DNA of 64,000 bases from contig WIUZ02000006.1 in the NCBI GenBank assembly GCA_015956445.1, forward strand, positions 1,798,001-1,862,000, given 5' to 3'. The position numbers and the translations under genes are program-made. The stretch comes from Thelephora terrestris. Lineage: Eukaryota > Basidiomycota > Agaricomycetes > Thelephorales > Thelephoraceae. Below the pieces are notes generated by a model. The model had not been told where the DNA came from. It was given only the letters and a program-made list of their open reading frames with translations, and made no database searches. Position 1 is the first letter of the stretch; each line of letters begins with the position of its first letter. Below are positions 1 to 11,289 of this stretch, one piece after another.

Positions 1-1421
1 AATTTTACACGATGCCCAACGTCACATACTCGAACGATGGAAAAATGATTGGAGTCTCTTATTCGTATTCCAGTGACTTCATGATTTCCATCTACGATGT
101 TGTCTCAGGTATCCACATGTACAACATTCAGCACGACGTACACGGGGGCTTCCATCTCCCAGGTGGCAGGATCTTGGCCGTTTGGACTCACGGAGAATTC
201 CTTCGGGTTGCAACCACAGAGCCGGAACCGATTACCATCTGGGAAGTCAGATTCACCCCAAGAGCTAATTTCACACTGGTCGAGACTCTTTACGTTCCGG
301 ACATTCTCAACGCGGCTATCGTGATCGCCCCAACACCTCTTGCAACATACAGAATCGTCCTCCGCCGCAAGCATGAATTTTCCGTATGGGACACCGGGGA
401 TTCCAAATTCCTACTACGTCAAACGAATGCCACATCCTCTTCATCCTTCAAGTTCACCTTTTCCTCCGATAGCCGCTCATTTGTGTCCTGGGACACCGGA
501 TCCGAAGTTTACATCTGGAAGGAGCATTCAACCGGCTATATACTCCATGGAAAGCTCAAATCCGGTCCCGAATACTCAACGCCACTTCTCTCTCCAGATG
601 GCAAATCGATCACCGCATTTGGTGGTTTCATGCTCCGATTGTGGCACACAGAAAACCTCCCCACTACCCCCTCCAGCCCAACCCCTCAACACGACGAGGA
701 TTTCGTCCTGGACTTTATTTCCGACGGGCCCTCGGCAGTGGTCACACGGCGAAAAGATAACGTGATTGTGGTTCTCGACCTCGAGTCTGGTCTCCCGCAG
801 TTGACGATAGACACTGGCATGGAGGTTTACGGTCTGAAGGTGATCGGGAACACAATCGCTGTCATAGCTGAAGGCGAGGTCGTTACGTGGAACGCACTGG
901 GCAGAAAATCTCTTCTGGGTACAAGGATGGGACCTGAGGGGAGCACTCAAACGATAACCTTTGCTCAACCGCTGGATGACGTGCTTGCCGCAGCGATCTC
1001 CCCCGATTTCCGTCATATTGCTGTTGCGGACATATTCCAAACGCACTTGCACAATTTATCCGACGGGCAGCAGTTTGATTTTCCCAAAACATTGGACAAT
1101 TCACTATGGTTTGCTCCAGGCGATAACACCCTCTGGCTCGCCAATGCGGACATGGTGTGTTCCCTTCCAATCAGTTACGAAGGTTACGACGTTCCGGAGT
1201 CACATAATATCGAGCACGCACCCCGGGAGTCCCCTTGGAGATCGTCTCTTGGCTACGAAGTGACGAATGACGGATGGGTGCTCTCTCCGGAAGGAAAGCG
1301 GTTGTTGATGTTGCCTCCTCCTTGGCGGTCAGACGCGTCACTACGGGTGTGGAACGGGCATTTTCTCGCATTACTCCACGGCTCCCTACCCGAACCCGTT
1401 ATCCTGAACTTTGAACCATGA
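1..1421 (+). CDS. NLR-1: C-terminal WD40 part of a NACHT-WD40 (NWD2-type) protein, cut by window edge
   Basis: Open frame running in from the left edge and ending at TGA 1419-1421. About 470 residues are visible. They align along their whole length with the WD40-like C-termini of the four other NLR copies here, including the blocks VWDTGDSK, LLSPDGKS, LRLWHTENLP and LTIDTGMEVYGL. The product is the C-terminal beta-propeller, probably the ligand-sensing part, of a STAND NTPase; the NACHT domain must lie left of the window. The sequence is closest to NLR-3 in its first 180 residues, with an almost unchanged SYSYSSDFMISIYDV to SEVYIWKEHS stretch. No frame break is seen. A role in recognition or programmed cell death is inferred from known fungal NLRs. 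Confidence 0.85.
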   Translation, partial: FYTMPNVTYSNDGKMIGVSYSYSSDFMISIYDVVSGIHMYNIQHDVHGGFHLPGGRILAVWTHGEFLRVATTEPEPITIWEVRFTPRANFTLVETLYVPDILNAAIVIAPTPLATYRIVLRRKHEFSVWDTGDSKFLLRQTNATSSSSFKFTFSSDSRSFVSWDTGSEVYIWKEHSTGYILHGKLKSGPEYSTPLLSPDGKSITAFGGFMLRLWHTENLPTTPSSPTPQHDEDFVLDFISDGPSAVVTRRKDNVIVVLDLESGLPQLTIDTGMEVYGLKVIGNTIAVIAEGEVVTWNALGRKSLLGTRMGPEGSTQTITFAQPLDDVLAAAISPDFRHIAVADIFQTHLHNLSDGQQFDFPKTLDNSLWFAPGDNTLWLANADMVCSLPISYEGYDVPESHNIEHAPRESPWRSSLGYEVTNDGWVLSPEGKRLLMLPPPWRSDASLRVWNGHFLALLHGSLPEPVILNFEP

Positions 1422-1879
1422 CCTGTATTTTGTTACCATGTTCGAGCTTTCTGTACTGCAAATAGGATGGTTTTATTCAATCCTTCCCCAAGTGTGCGTT
1501 GCCGAGTACGCCTAGGTCCCCTCAACGTGATGAAGCTTGCCAGTCACTCCAACTTGATCGTCGGCAAGCTACCCACGTTGAAACAATTGAACCCCGAGTG
1601 TGGGGTTGTGTCGGGGTCCTCGGCCTCCAAAAGGACGGTTTCGAGCTCGTAGTGGACGTGGCGGAGGGAAGTTGTTCTTGTCTAGGGCAACGGGTACATC
1701 CCAAGTGCAGTTGCGCTTCATGACGTTACTGCTTACTTTAGAGGTTAAAATATTTTTGTTTCATGAAGGGACTCGTCGTCTGAGATGTATGGTGCGAGCT
1801 GTTCTGTAACATACGGTGCAACCCCCCGCCAAAGTATTAATTCGGATGGGATTCTGTACTGAACTGAGATTCGAACAAT

Positions 1880-2975
1880 TTTGTGAACACCACTCCCAAG
1901 TATCTCCTGCCTCTCGGCCCTATATATTCTCCCAGTGGCGTCTTTTATGCTCCCCGTAGTGGACGAGAGCACATGAGGGGATTTCAGTTTGGCATCAGAG
2001 CTAAATGGAGTCGAGCGACTCGAATCCTTTCAGAATACGGCAAACTCGCTGTGAGATCACCCAGGGGGTACTTTTCAGATTATGTTTTGACCCGCTCGCA
2101 CACTCGCGACGATTCGTATCTCAAAGTCTTCGCTGAAGCAAGTCTTATGGTATTTACGTGTCATTTGAGGCGCGTCGGATCAGTCATTCGGAGTGGATTG
2201 AAAATACCTTCTCCCTCAACCAAACATCGAGTTCCAGGGTCCTTTACGTTGTGGTCGATCCGACTAATTGTGAGGAGGCGTTCAGGGTCGAAGGAGTGCG
2301 CAACAGGGTAATCCCACCCACCGAGGAACACTGCTCTTCTAGAGACTCGACCAATCTTCAAAAAGCGCCTGCGAAATTGGCTTGGTACCATTCTTTATCT
2401 ACCACAGGGGTGCCAGCGGAGATGAGTCGTGCCTGGTACACACGATCCTCCATCACACGACACGCGCCACTTGAAGCCTTTTCAGTTCGATCTGCGCACG
2501 ATAAGCCTTTCCTGAGGAATGTAAAGAGACGAGTCGGAGGCCTCCTTCACGAAGGCGGAGAGACGAATGCCGGCTGGCGCTTGTTGTAAAAGTCTTGCAA
2601 ACGGCTTCCACTCATGACTGCGTCCAACCTTTTCAAAGCCGAACGAACGACCTTTGAATGTAGGGTCTGGTGAAGGATGTCGGCTTCGAGTCAGGAGAGA
2701 ACGTGAGGTAAAGTCGATCCCGCTTACAGTCCATCCACCGCATCAACATACTTCGCGTTTGTTGAACACCGTCCCCCTATGCCACACAAGATAACGACAC
2801 TCGGCGAGATATTGGTCGTCGCCCGCACTGCGGATCATTGAAGATCGGCGGGATTGTCGAGACTCTCATTCCCCATTGTCGCGAACCTCCTGAGATCTGG
2901 TGAATGGAACCATGCCAGAGCGCACTTAACTGCGAAGAAAGAAATACTGTGAGACTCATCGAAACGATCATGACC
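1880..2975 (-). pseudogene. Cytochrome P450 remnant (3' half) in S1
   Basis: Reverse-strand sequence that aligns with the 3' half of the intact P450 at 44062-46294. The tail around 1930-2010 matches its last exon (FRSDIKPRS-type end). The stretch 2161-2391 matches the exons around the FNPGRF and DPNVKDP motifs, seen here as FDPERLL and HNVKDPG. The heme-cysteine exon is not recoverable and the frame is broken repeatedly. It recurs in S2 and S3. It is a host-gene relic that was carried along with the duplicated block, not a functional gene. Confidence 0.7.
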
Positions 2976-3049
2976 GAGACACGTACGGATAGTCAAGGTC
3001 GACACCGGTAATCAGATGCTGATGTGTAGTCACGACTAACGAGGTGAGT

Positions 3050-3640
3050 CCCGAAAAAAAGACCGTCGGACACTGAAGCAATCGACTCAAAGAATCCACC
3101 TGCCGCAGGTCCTCTTGGCACTCGACGTTCCACATACGCGATTTCCGAACCCCCGCAGCTGACCCCGAACGGGAACTCTATCAGGGTTCTGGTCCCTAGG
3201 TGTTCGATTTCACGGCCTCGGGCCACTGGTGTGATTACGCATGAATACTGAATGCGAACATCTCCGCGGTAGTATTCCCTAGAGATAGCATGAGGAAGGC
3301 CTTTCGTACTGCCGGGGACAAGCAAAACATCGTCCGGACAAGTCCCGAAGGTTGAACCGCGTGTGTCAGATAGCAAGTCTCCGTCAAGCCCTTTGCCGCC
3401 CGGGTATGGAGCTTTTTGAGGTTATATTTAGATAGAAGCGCGTATTTGCAGCGGGAGAGAGGAGTCTGCAGCAAGGCCGAGGTAATCAACACCAAGGGAG
3501 GGAAGATCGTCATTTCGGATCAGGGAGCGCCGAAGGCCAACAGACCAGATGGGAAGCTTGAAGGGAGGTGTTCGAAAACGCCGGTAGGGGTACCGTGGGT
3601 TATGTAAGCGGAGGTCCAGCGTCCACGGAGGCCTGCGATG
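3050..3640 (-). pseudogene. GH47 mannosidase exon remnant in S1
   Basis: The reverse strand reads, in more than one frame, segments such as [30 protein letters not shown] and AVQPSG. They correspond to exon 6 of the intact GH47 gene at 48474-50735 ([44 protein letters not shown]). Only a piece of that exon is present, with no flanking exons, so DNA rather than a spliced message was copied. It is broken by frame changes and not expected to be functional. The S3 copy is nearly identical to this one. Confidence 0.75.
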
Positions 3641-4850
3641 ACCCGATATCGCTCTTAGTAAGCGCTGATAACTCTCAGCTACGGCTAGTCTGGAATCCAG
3701 CCTCGAATTTAGAGGCGAGGAGGACGCGATTCGGAAGGGCACGATACCTAGGGGGACGACGCCTCTAAATTGCTACGGCCGACACCCAGCTCCGAGTCTT
3801 AGGGATTTCTAGGTCTCCCTAACCCAGACTCCTTTCCGCGCGTGAGGAATGGTTGTCGATGCATAGTTGCCAAAGCCTTCTCCCTTTCCCGTTCTCGTAT
3901 ATCCTGCTCGCAAGGAATACACGAGAGCAAGCTCAGACGCGACCGCTGCAACACCAAGTCCCCACCATACCCGTTTATACCCGCCTCCAACGGACAGAGC
4001 AAGCACACCGTCCCATCGGCGAACCATTCATCCACACCGAACCAGACCGCGGCCTATCTACAATCCCATCTCATACTTTGCGCGAGGTTTTCAAAGCCGC
4101 CAGTTTCTACAACGTACGACCAAAGTAACGGAGGCGATTTCGAGACGGGGAAGATGTTCCCTCAAACCCTTTGCTCGTGGATCAGTCGAATGATGGTGCG
4201 CGCCCGTTGTTGCTTTGAGCGTGCTCCTGCGAGGTCGGGACCGGAGAAATTGAGGGAAATCGGGGGTCAGAATGCGAGGAAGTCTCTTGCCCGGTACGTT
4301 GCGAATCCGTCCACTCCTCATTTCCGGGTTTTCTGAACCTCAACTGGGGGTTAGCAGTTTCAGATGTGCATCCCATTCGGCTCGCTTAAACCCCTCTCAC
4401 TCGGGACGTCGTTTCTCACCATACCCTCTGTCTTTCTGTCTTTCTGCTGAAGCGGAAACGCCGCGGCCTTGCCCATACGTGTAGCGCTACGGATGGACGT
4501 GTAATCAGTATCCTAGACGATGCCCTCGTATCCGAACGGAGAATCTTCCTCCACTACTCCTCGACGGTCGACTCCACCAACAGGAAGAAGACGCGGACCC
4601 TAATGCCGAGCCCAGTGGGAGCGTATGTTGAGGCTTAATGGTCATGTGCCTTCCGAGGAGGACTGGACGGGTTGTAGCCCAGACTCGCCGAAGTTGGGGA
4701 TCCACCTGCATCCCCTTGGCCTCGTAGCCTAGGACTGAAGTCGGATCGTGGTGGTCCAACCTGTGTTGAGGACAGGGATCTTTGTACGTTGTAAAGATCC
4801 CAGTGCGGAGTCGGCCCTAAATCCCTCGTGGTTCGGTTGAGCGAGTACCC
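3640..4850. other. Spacer core without recognised genes
   Basis: About 1.2 kb that recurs at roughly 13190-14370, 31490-32680 and, diverged, 27940-29180. All six frames are short and broken, with no domain that I recognise. It includes a polypyrimidine-rich stretch near 3880-3900 and reads as decayed sequence, possibly the untranslated flank of a lost gene. Confidence 0.5.
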
Positions 4851-5514
4851 TGACACTCGAGCTCTCGAGGAACGAACGAGACGCACTCGATGCACGGTTG
4901 TGCGCCGCACACTCGAAAGCTGGTGTTTTATGGCTAGCCCGTCGCCACACCTCTTAGGATGATTCGCCACCGAGCTTGGGACGGTGCTGAGGTGTTTGGC
5001 CTACAAAACGACGCCTTCGAGCCCGTTAAGACGGTGGCGTCGTCCAGAGCACCGTGTACGTTACGTGTGTAGTTTCGGCCTTGTCAACCCCTATGTGTAC
5101 TTCCGCGGGTCGAAATATAAATTTTTTATGGAAGAACTAAAGCACTCGGTATTTCGACCCTTCGCTCGAGCCTTAGAGGGTAGAAGGTAGCTACGGGAGG
5201 GGCTAGCCTGCTCCGTACGTCATAAACCAACAATCAAAAACTCGTTGTCTAAGATGGATCAATCTAAAGGTTTTGCTTTAACATAATGCGCGGCCGTAAA
5301 GAAAGAGTGATATGGATGAAATTCTGTACAGAAATGAAAATCGGAAGGTTCTGTGGCCGTGTAAACTCGCCTGAGTGTTTCCTACCCGTTGACCCTATCC
5401 GTTGTCCCCGCGGTGTCTTCCCTATTCCCGAAAACGGGCCAAGGCGCATCCGTAGATTGCAGTTTGACATCAAACCTGAATAGCAAGGGCGACTTTAACC
5501 CTTTCATAAAGCGG
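4850..5514. repeat. Second, diverged copy of the spacer's first 700 bp
   Basis: This stretch aligns at low identity with 1440-2120. The shared order is an AAGCTTGCC-like block, a TTCGAGC...GTGGCG block, an AAATATTTTT block, an AACTCGT block and a final GTTTGACATCA-like block that is the P450 3' end on the reverse strand. The same duplication is present in S2 (14500-15127) and S3 (32780-33460), so it predates the duplication of the spacers. Confidence 0.55.
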
Positions 5515-6045
5515 TCAATTCGTCCGGATGGACCAAGCATTTGAAGGAGGGCTTGAATCGAAAGTGCATAATAAGTCTTCCAATTGTCTGCTAGAACCGG
5601 TAGAGTCGAGTTCCCGGATCCACCTCAGAATCGCGGGGTTCGTGAGGACATATTGTGCAGAGTCCTGGAGTCGAGCTCGCCACGCCAGGAAGATGAGAGC
5701 ACCTTTCGACCGAGAGTTGAACGGAAGCCACGCTCAAGTTGACAGCACTCGCGACCCACCAACCCCAAATTTGAGGGAGACTAACGGCCAATTTAATTCC
5801 AACATCTTCAAACTTGTAGAAAGCTGAACGTTCCGGTGGCGAAGCGCGTGCCGTCATCTCGAAGACCGGACTCGACGAGGTAAAGAAATGCTTCCGCCAA
5901 CAGTTCGAATGGCAGGCGGAAGACAGGGACGTGAGTGTTCTGGGCGTATCTCAACTGATTGACATCTCCGAAGTCTATCTGCTTTTGAGAGATTCGATCG
6001 CGTGTTTCTGTAGGCCATCTGCAGGGCTGTAAAGCAAGACCGGTG
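5515..6045 (-). pseudogene. F-box gene fragment upstream of NLR-2
   Basis: Reverse strand, head to head with NLR-2. Pieces read VPVFRLPFELLAEAFLYL and VSLPQIWGWWVASA. These match the basidiomycete F-box-like pattern LPxELLxEIFL...VCRRWxxVAxSxPxLW and the better preserved copies at 33470-33965 and 62613-63107. An ATG near 6031 (MAYRNTR) starts in a different frame from the F-box motif, and a stop interrupts the motif. F-box proteins normally recruit targets to SCF ubiquitin ligases. This copy is too short and too broken to do that. Family assignment is by motif only. Confidence 0.6.
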
Positions 6046-6239
6046 AGTTGATGCGAGCGGGGTGAGCGGTAAGGGCACTGACGGTGCGGGCGTGTCGAGC
6101 ATTTTGCTGTACTCTGAATCAAATTTGGGTGCCATAACGCTGCAGGGAGGACCTTTGACCGTGGGTAGCCGAGAGAAACAGCCTTGCCACAAAGGGAGGA
6201 GTTTGGCGCCAAGGAGGCTTGTGTTTACGATCCCACCAC

Positions 6240-9200
6240 ATGCCACAGTTCAAAAAGCTCAAGAAATTCCTCCAACGTTCCCAGCATCCGACGCCACAGG
6301 GGACTCCTCCCCGCATTGCCGTCGGAGCCCCCAGCTCCGCCGTAGACCTAAATCCAGACTCCAGGCCCGGAAGTATGTCCTGTTCGGCGAAGTCTGTAAA
6401 TCAGTCGGGTCGATCTGACCATCGTGACAGGCTTAAACGACGGGGATGGTTCCAGGGTTGCATCTCGGAACAGCGATGATGCTCAACGACCGGCCGCGTC
6501 CAGTGTGTTGCCCCATACCGCTGAGCCCCAGGACACCGTTACACGTGGCGTTATACCCCAACTGGATGCGCCGATGTCGACAATCCTGATAGCGGCAAAC
6601 GAGCGAGAACAAGAGGGCGAAAGAGAAGACTTCTCGAACGTTACAGATGCAGGTTCTATCCAGAACCCCACCATCGCTGAGAGGGAATCAGAACATCAAA
6701 ACCTGCAGAAGCGCGAGAACCGAGGAACAATCACCGGGCGGTCACCAATAACTCTCGCCGAACACGTACCCAAAGATGACCTCCCCCAAGTCGGCGAGGA
6801 TGCACATGAGATCGTCCAGTCGAGGAACACCAAGGGTGGGTGGCAGTGGCCCTGCAGTCTTCTCGCCTGTGTTGACTTCTTCTAGCTGCGGAGAGGACCC
6901 GGGGGGACAGAGCCACTAGGAGTGTCGCCATTTCTAAGGATGAAGAAACCACGCGCAAATTCAACCCCCTCAAAGCTATTCTATCCGCCATTAACACTGA
7001 TGACAATGTTCGCTTGTGATTCGCTGTTCAAGATTTTTCCCTGACGAACTCATCTGCAGGAAGCTCTTCCCATCAGGAACGCGATCAGAAACGTCCTCTC
7101 AAGGATCAACGCATTGGAGGAACACTTTGATTCGCGTCCAATCGATGTTGAAGAACAGAGGCGTCGAAGTGAAGTGATACAGTATGTAATCGTTTCCTCG
7201 TTGTGCTTGGTGCTGAGCTTCTCCCAGCAAGTTCAACGACATCGAAGAGCGCCTGCGGGTCCTATCAGAGGAGCCTCGACCGCGACCACTCAATGACCAT
7301 TCTCAAGGCTATGGAGACATATTTGAGCTTCTTGAAAATCTACGAGAGACTGTATTCGATTACCAGGTTTGTCGGTGACCTCGACGCCCCTTTCGATGCT
7401 GATAAAGACAACAGAAAATACAACAAACAAAGATCCGCGATCAACAATGTAACCTGATAGTTAGTGATCCACTTCTTCTTCCGAAGAGATGAAATAACCT
7501 CCCGATAGAACCCAGGTCAGACCACCCCGTATTCTCGATAATAGGTACCTAACGTGAATATTCTGCAGATGAAGCGGCAGTTCTCAACGGTCTCCGCTGT
7601 GCACGTGGAGTTGAGTACCGACATAGCAACCACAGAGGTTGTCTCAAGGGAACTCGCGGAGGTGTGCTGGACGAGATCGAACTCTGGACTGAGGACCCCA
7701 CTAAGCCCTCCGTCTACTGGTTGAATGGGCTGGCCGGAACGGGAAAGTCGACTATCGCGCAAACAGTTGCGGAAAGGGTATTCGCATGTGGGCAACTTGG
7801 CGCCTCCTTCTTCTGCTCACGGGATTTCGAGGATCGGAGAAACATAAAACTCATCTTCCCCACCCTCGCCTTCCAGCTCGCACGAAAATACCCCGACTTT
7901 CGATCGCACCTCGTCCCTCTGGTTCGGTCAGATCCAGAGATCGCCCACGAATCTCTCTACGATCAGATGGACAAATTGATCGTCCGGCCGCTCAACGGGT
8001 CCAAGATCTCACCGGTAATCATCATCGATGCACTCGATGAATGTCAAGACGAGGAACCTGCATCGGCTGTTCTATCCATCCTTGGGCAGTTCGTATCCAA
8101 GATCCCGGAAGCCAAATTCTTCGTCACCGGTCGTCCGGAGCCACGCGTCCGGGAAGGTTTCCGTCTCCCAATGTTGGCAGAGGCAACGAAGGTGTTCGTT
8201 CTCCACGAGGTCGAGCCAAGCCGAGTGGACAATGACATCCGTCTGTTCTTCGGTCACAAGTTTTCGGACCTGGCACGCCGACGTAGTTTGGATGACTGGC
8301 CAACGAAGGAACAGTTAGACCTCCTTTGCGAACGGGCAAGGGGGTTGTTTGTATATGCTGTGGCCACGGTCAAGTCCATCGACAAACCGAGCACCAATCC
8401 CAGAAAGCAACTGAACCTCCTTCTGCAATCACCCGAGAGCAGCACACGCGAGGGGAAAACAAGGCTTACGGGAAACACTACCCTCGATCTACTTTACACG
8501 TCAATTCTTCAGGAAGCTTTTAGTGATGTCAACGGTCCAGACAATGACCCGATGGTCCGCTCAGTGTTAGGTGCTATGATCCTTGCCGCGAATCCCCTTT
8601 CTCCATCCACAATCGCCAAGGTCTTGGGCCTTGATCCTGAGGACGTCTTCCCCCTGTTATCGTCGGTTCAATCACTCCTCATCTTCCGGGACATTGATTT
8701 CCCTGTTCGACCCTTCCATAAATCTTTCTTTGACTTCCTCATCGACCCGGATAGGTGCACAAACCTGAGGTTCCACATCTTTCCTCCCGAACACCACTTA
8801 CGGCTCTCCATCGGTTGTCTCAATCTAATGGATCGAATGCTGGATCGGAACATGTGCAGGCTCCCGGAAGGTGTTGCCAACTTAGATGTCCATGACTTGA
8901 AGGAGAGGATTGAGAAATTTATCGATCCGGCTTTGCAATATGCGTGTAGATCGTGGCACACGCACCTCGTAGAAGGACCCGCGATACCGTTAGCTCTTCC
9001 CCGATTTCTAGAGAGGAACCTATTGCTCTGGTTGGAAGTACTGAGTGTCCTTGGGGCTGTTAAGAATGCGGTCAGTGCATTAAAAGCTGCTGTAGGCTTG
9101 TTAAAGGTGCGTCGAGATCCTGTCGTCAATGAGCTGGATTTCCTCAGACCTGCTTCAGGAGTCATCCACGCTCGACCTCGCCCACGACTGTTACCGTTTC

Positions 9201-11081
9201 GTAACCGGATACTTCGAGATCATCAGTGCATCCTCTCCACACATCTACCACTCGGCGCTCGTGCTGTGCCCAACAACATCAATCGTGCGGAAACTTTACG
9301 AGACACATGCCCAACCTTTCGTGCGAGTTGTGCACGGGGTACCGGTATTGTGGGATTCAAATATCGCAGCCATCACACGCCCCTCTGGAATCTTCCATGC
9401 CGCATGGTCATCGTGCAATAGGTTCATCGCAACCAGCCCAGGTTCCGGTATGACGGTGGATATTCTGGATTCTGTAACTCTCCAGAGGCTTCAAAGTCTC
9501 AAATGTGCACCAGGAATGGAGAATTTTGCACACTGCAAGGCGCTAATTTTCTCCCCGGATAGTCACCTATTGACATGCGTTGGTTCCTTGTATCCAAATG
9601 TCTGTATCGTTAGTTGGGACCTCCAGACGGGTGGTGTAGTCAGTGCCATCACAGAGGACGACCAACAACCTGGCTGGCTGCCCGTCGTCACATACTCGAA
9701 CAATGGAAAAATGATTGGAGTCTCTGATTTGTATACCGGTTACTTCATGATTTCCATCTACGATGTTGTCTCAGGTATCCACATGTACAACATCGAGCCC
9801 GCCGTACACGGGGGTTTCTATCCCTCAGGCAGGGTCTTGGCCGTTTGGACTCACGGAGAATTCCTTCGGGTTGCAACCACAGAGCCGGAACCGATTACGA
9901 TCTGGGAAGTCAGATTCACCCCCAGAGCTAAACTCACATTGGTCGAGAGACTTTGGGTTCCAAACTTTCTCGACGCGCCTATCATGATTGCCCCAACCCC
10001 TCTTGCAACACACAGAATCGTCCTCCGCCGCATGGTCGAATTTTCCGTATGGGACACCGGGGATTCCAAACTCCTACTACGTCAGGCGACTGGCACACTC
10101 CCCTTAGACATGACCTTTTCCTCCGACGGCCGCTCATTTGCGTCCTTAGTCACCGAATCAGAAGTTCACATCTGGAGGGAGCATTCAACCGGCTATGAAC
10201 TCCAAGGAAAGCTTGAATCCCATACCTGCTATACAACCCCACTACTTTCTCCAGATGGCAAATCAATCATCACATTTGGTGATTCCAGGCTCCGATTGTG
10301 GCACACGGAAAACCTCCCCACCACCCCCTCCAGCCCAACCCCTCAACACAGTAAGGATTTCCTCCTGGACTTCCTTCCCGACGGGCCGTCGGCAGTGGTC
10401 ACACGGCAGGGAGATAACGTGGTTCAGGTTCTCAACCTCAAGTCTGGTCTCCCGCAGATGACGATCGACACTGGCATGGAGGTTTACGGTCTGAAGGTGA
10501 TCGGGAACACAATCGCCGTTATAGCTGAAGGGAAGGTCGTCACATGGAACGCACTGGGTAGAGGCTCTCTTCCGGGTACAAGGGTGGGACCTGAGGACAG
10601 CACTCAAACGATAACCTTTGATCAACCGACGAGTTCGGCGGTTGTCGCAGCAATCTCCCCTGATCTCCGTTACATTGCTGTTGCGGAAATTTTTGGAACG
10701 TACTTGTACAATTTATCCAACAGGAAGAAGTTTGATCTTCGGCAAACAACGGCGGCTTCACCACTGTGGTTTGCTCCAGGCGATAACACCCTCTGGTTTG
10801 CCTGTGCGGACATGGTGCAGACCTGGCCAAAAAATTACAAATGTCACGACGTTCCGCAGTCACATAATATCGAGCACGCACCCCGGGAGTCCCCTTGGAG
10901 ATCGTCTCTTGGCTACAAAGTGATGAATGACAGATGGGTCCTCAATGCGGAAGGGAAGCGGTTGTTGATGTTGCCTCCTCCTTGGCAGTCAGACGCGTCA
11001 CTACGGGTGTGGAACGGGCATTTTCTCGCATTACTCCATAAGTCACTACCCGAACCCGTTATCCTGGACTTTGAACCATGA
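6240..11081 (+). CDS. NLR-2: complete NACHT-WD40 STAND protein (8 exons)
   Basis: Predicted STAND NTPase of the agaricomycete NWD2 type, 1471 aa. Exons by eye: 6240-6372, 6431-6835, 6886-7007, 7060-7181, 7228-7366, 7415-7448, 7569-9106, 9159-11081; phases agree and all introns are GT...AG. The N-terminus is short, basic and hydrophobic (MPQFKKLKKFL), followed by a variable Ser/Glu-rich region and a helical region. The NACHT core has Walker A GLAGTGKST near residues 372-380 and Walker B VIIIDALDE near 468-476, plus a TGRPEPRVREGF block. From about residue 832 comes a WD40-like propeller. ATP-driven oligomerisation after ligand sensing is the known mode of the class; the ligand is unknown. The start was chosen because all four complete copies share it. 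An F-box fragment lies divergently upstream. Confidence 0.88.
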
Positions 11082-11289
11082 CCTGTATTTTTGTTACCAT
11101 GTTCGAGCTTTCTGTACTGCAAAGAGGATGGTTCTATTCAATCATCCCCCGAGCGTGTGTTGCCGAGTCCGCCTAGGTCCCCTGCTTACTTTGGAGGTGA
11201 CAATATTTTTGTTCTATGAAGGAACTCGTCGTCTGAGATGTATGGTGCGAGCTGTTCTGTAACATACGGTGCAACCCCCTGCCGAAGTA

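Larger units (their letters stand above)
1422..5514. repeat. Inter-NLR spacer S1, decayed segmental duplicate
   Basis: Spacer behind NLR-1 that recurs as S2 (11082-15412), S3 (about 29290-33470) and, inverted and partial, at 63108-64000. Reading left to right it holds a P450 remnant (minus), a GH47 exon remnant (minus), about 1.2 kb without recognisable coding content, and a diverged second copy of its own first 700 bp. There is no long open frame. The stretch from about 2525 to 4430 is nearly identical to 30380-32270, whereas S2 has diverged visibly. Confidence 0.8.

Noticed and set aside
105-374. Antisense open frames throughout the NLR WD40 exons
   Set aside because: They recur at the same place in every NLR copy only because the sense strand is conserved; they show no domain and change faster than the sense frame.
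2020-2040. B-box-like GACTCGAATCC motif in the spacers, suggesting a tRNA-derived SINE
   Set aside because: The same bases are the reverse complement of the P450 last-exon border in the intact gene (44120-44140), and no A box or tail is present.
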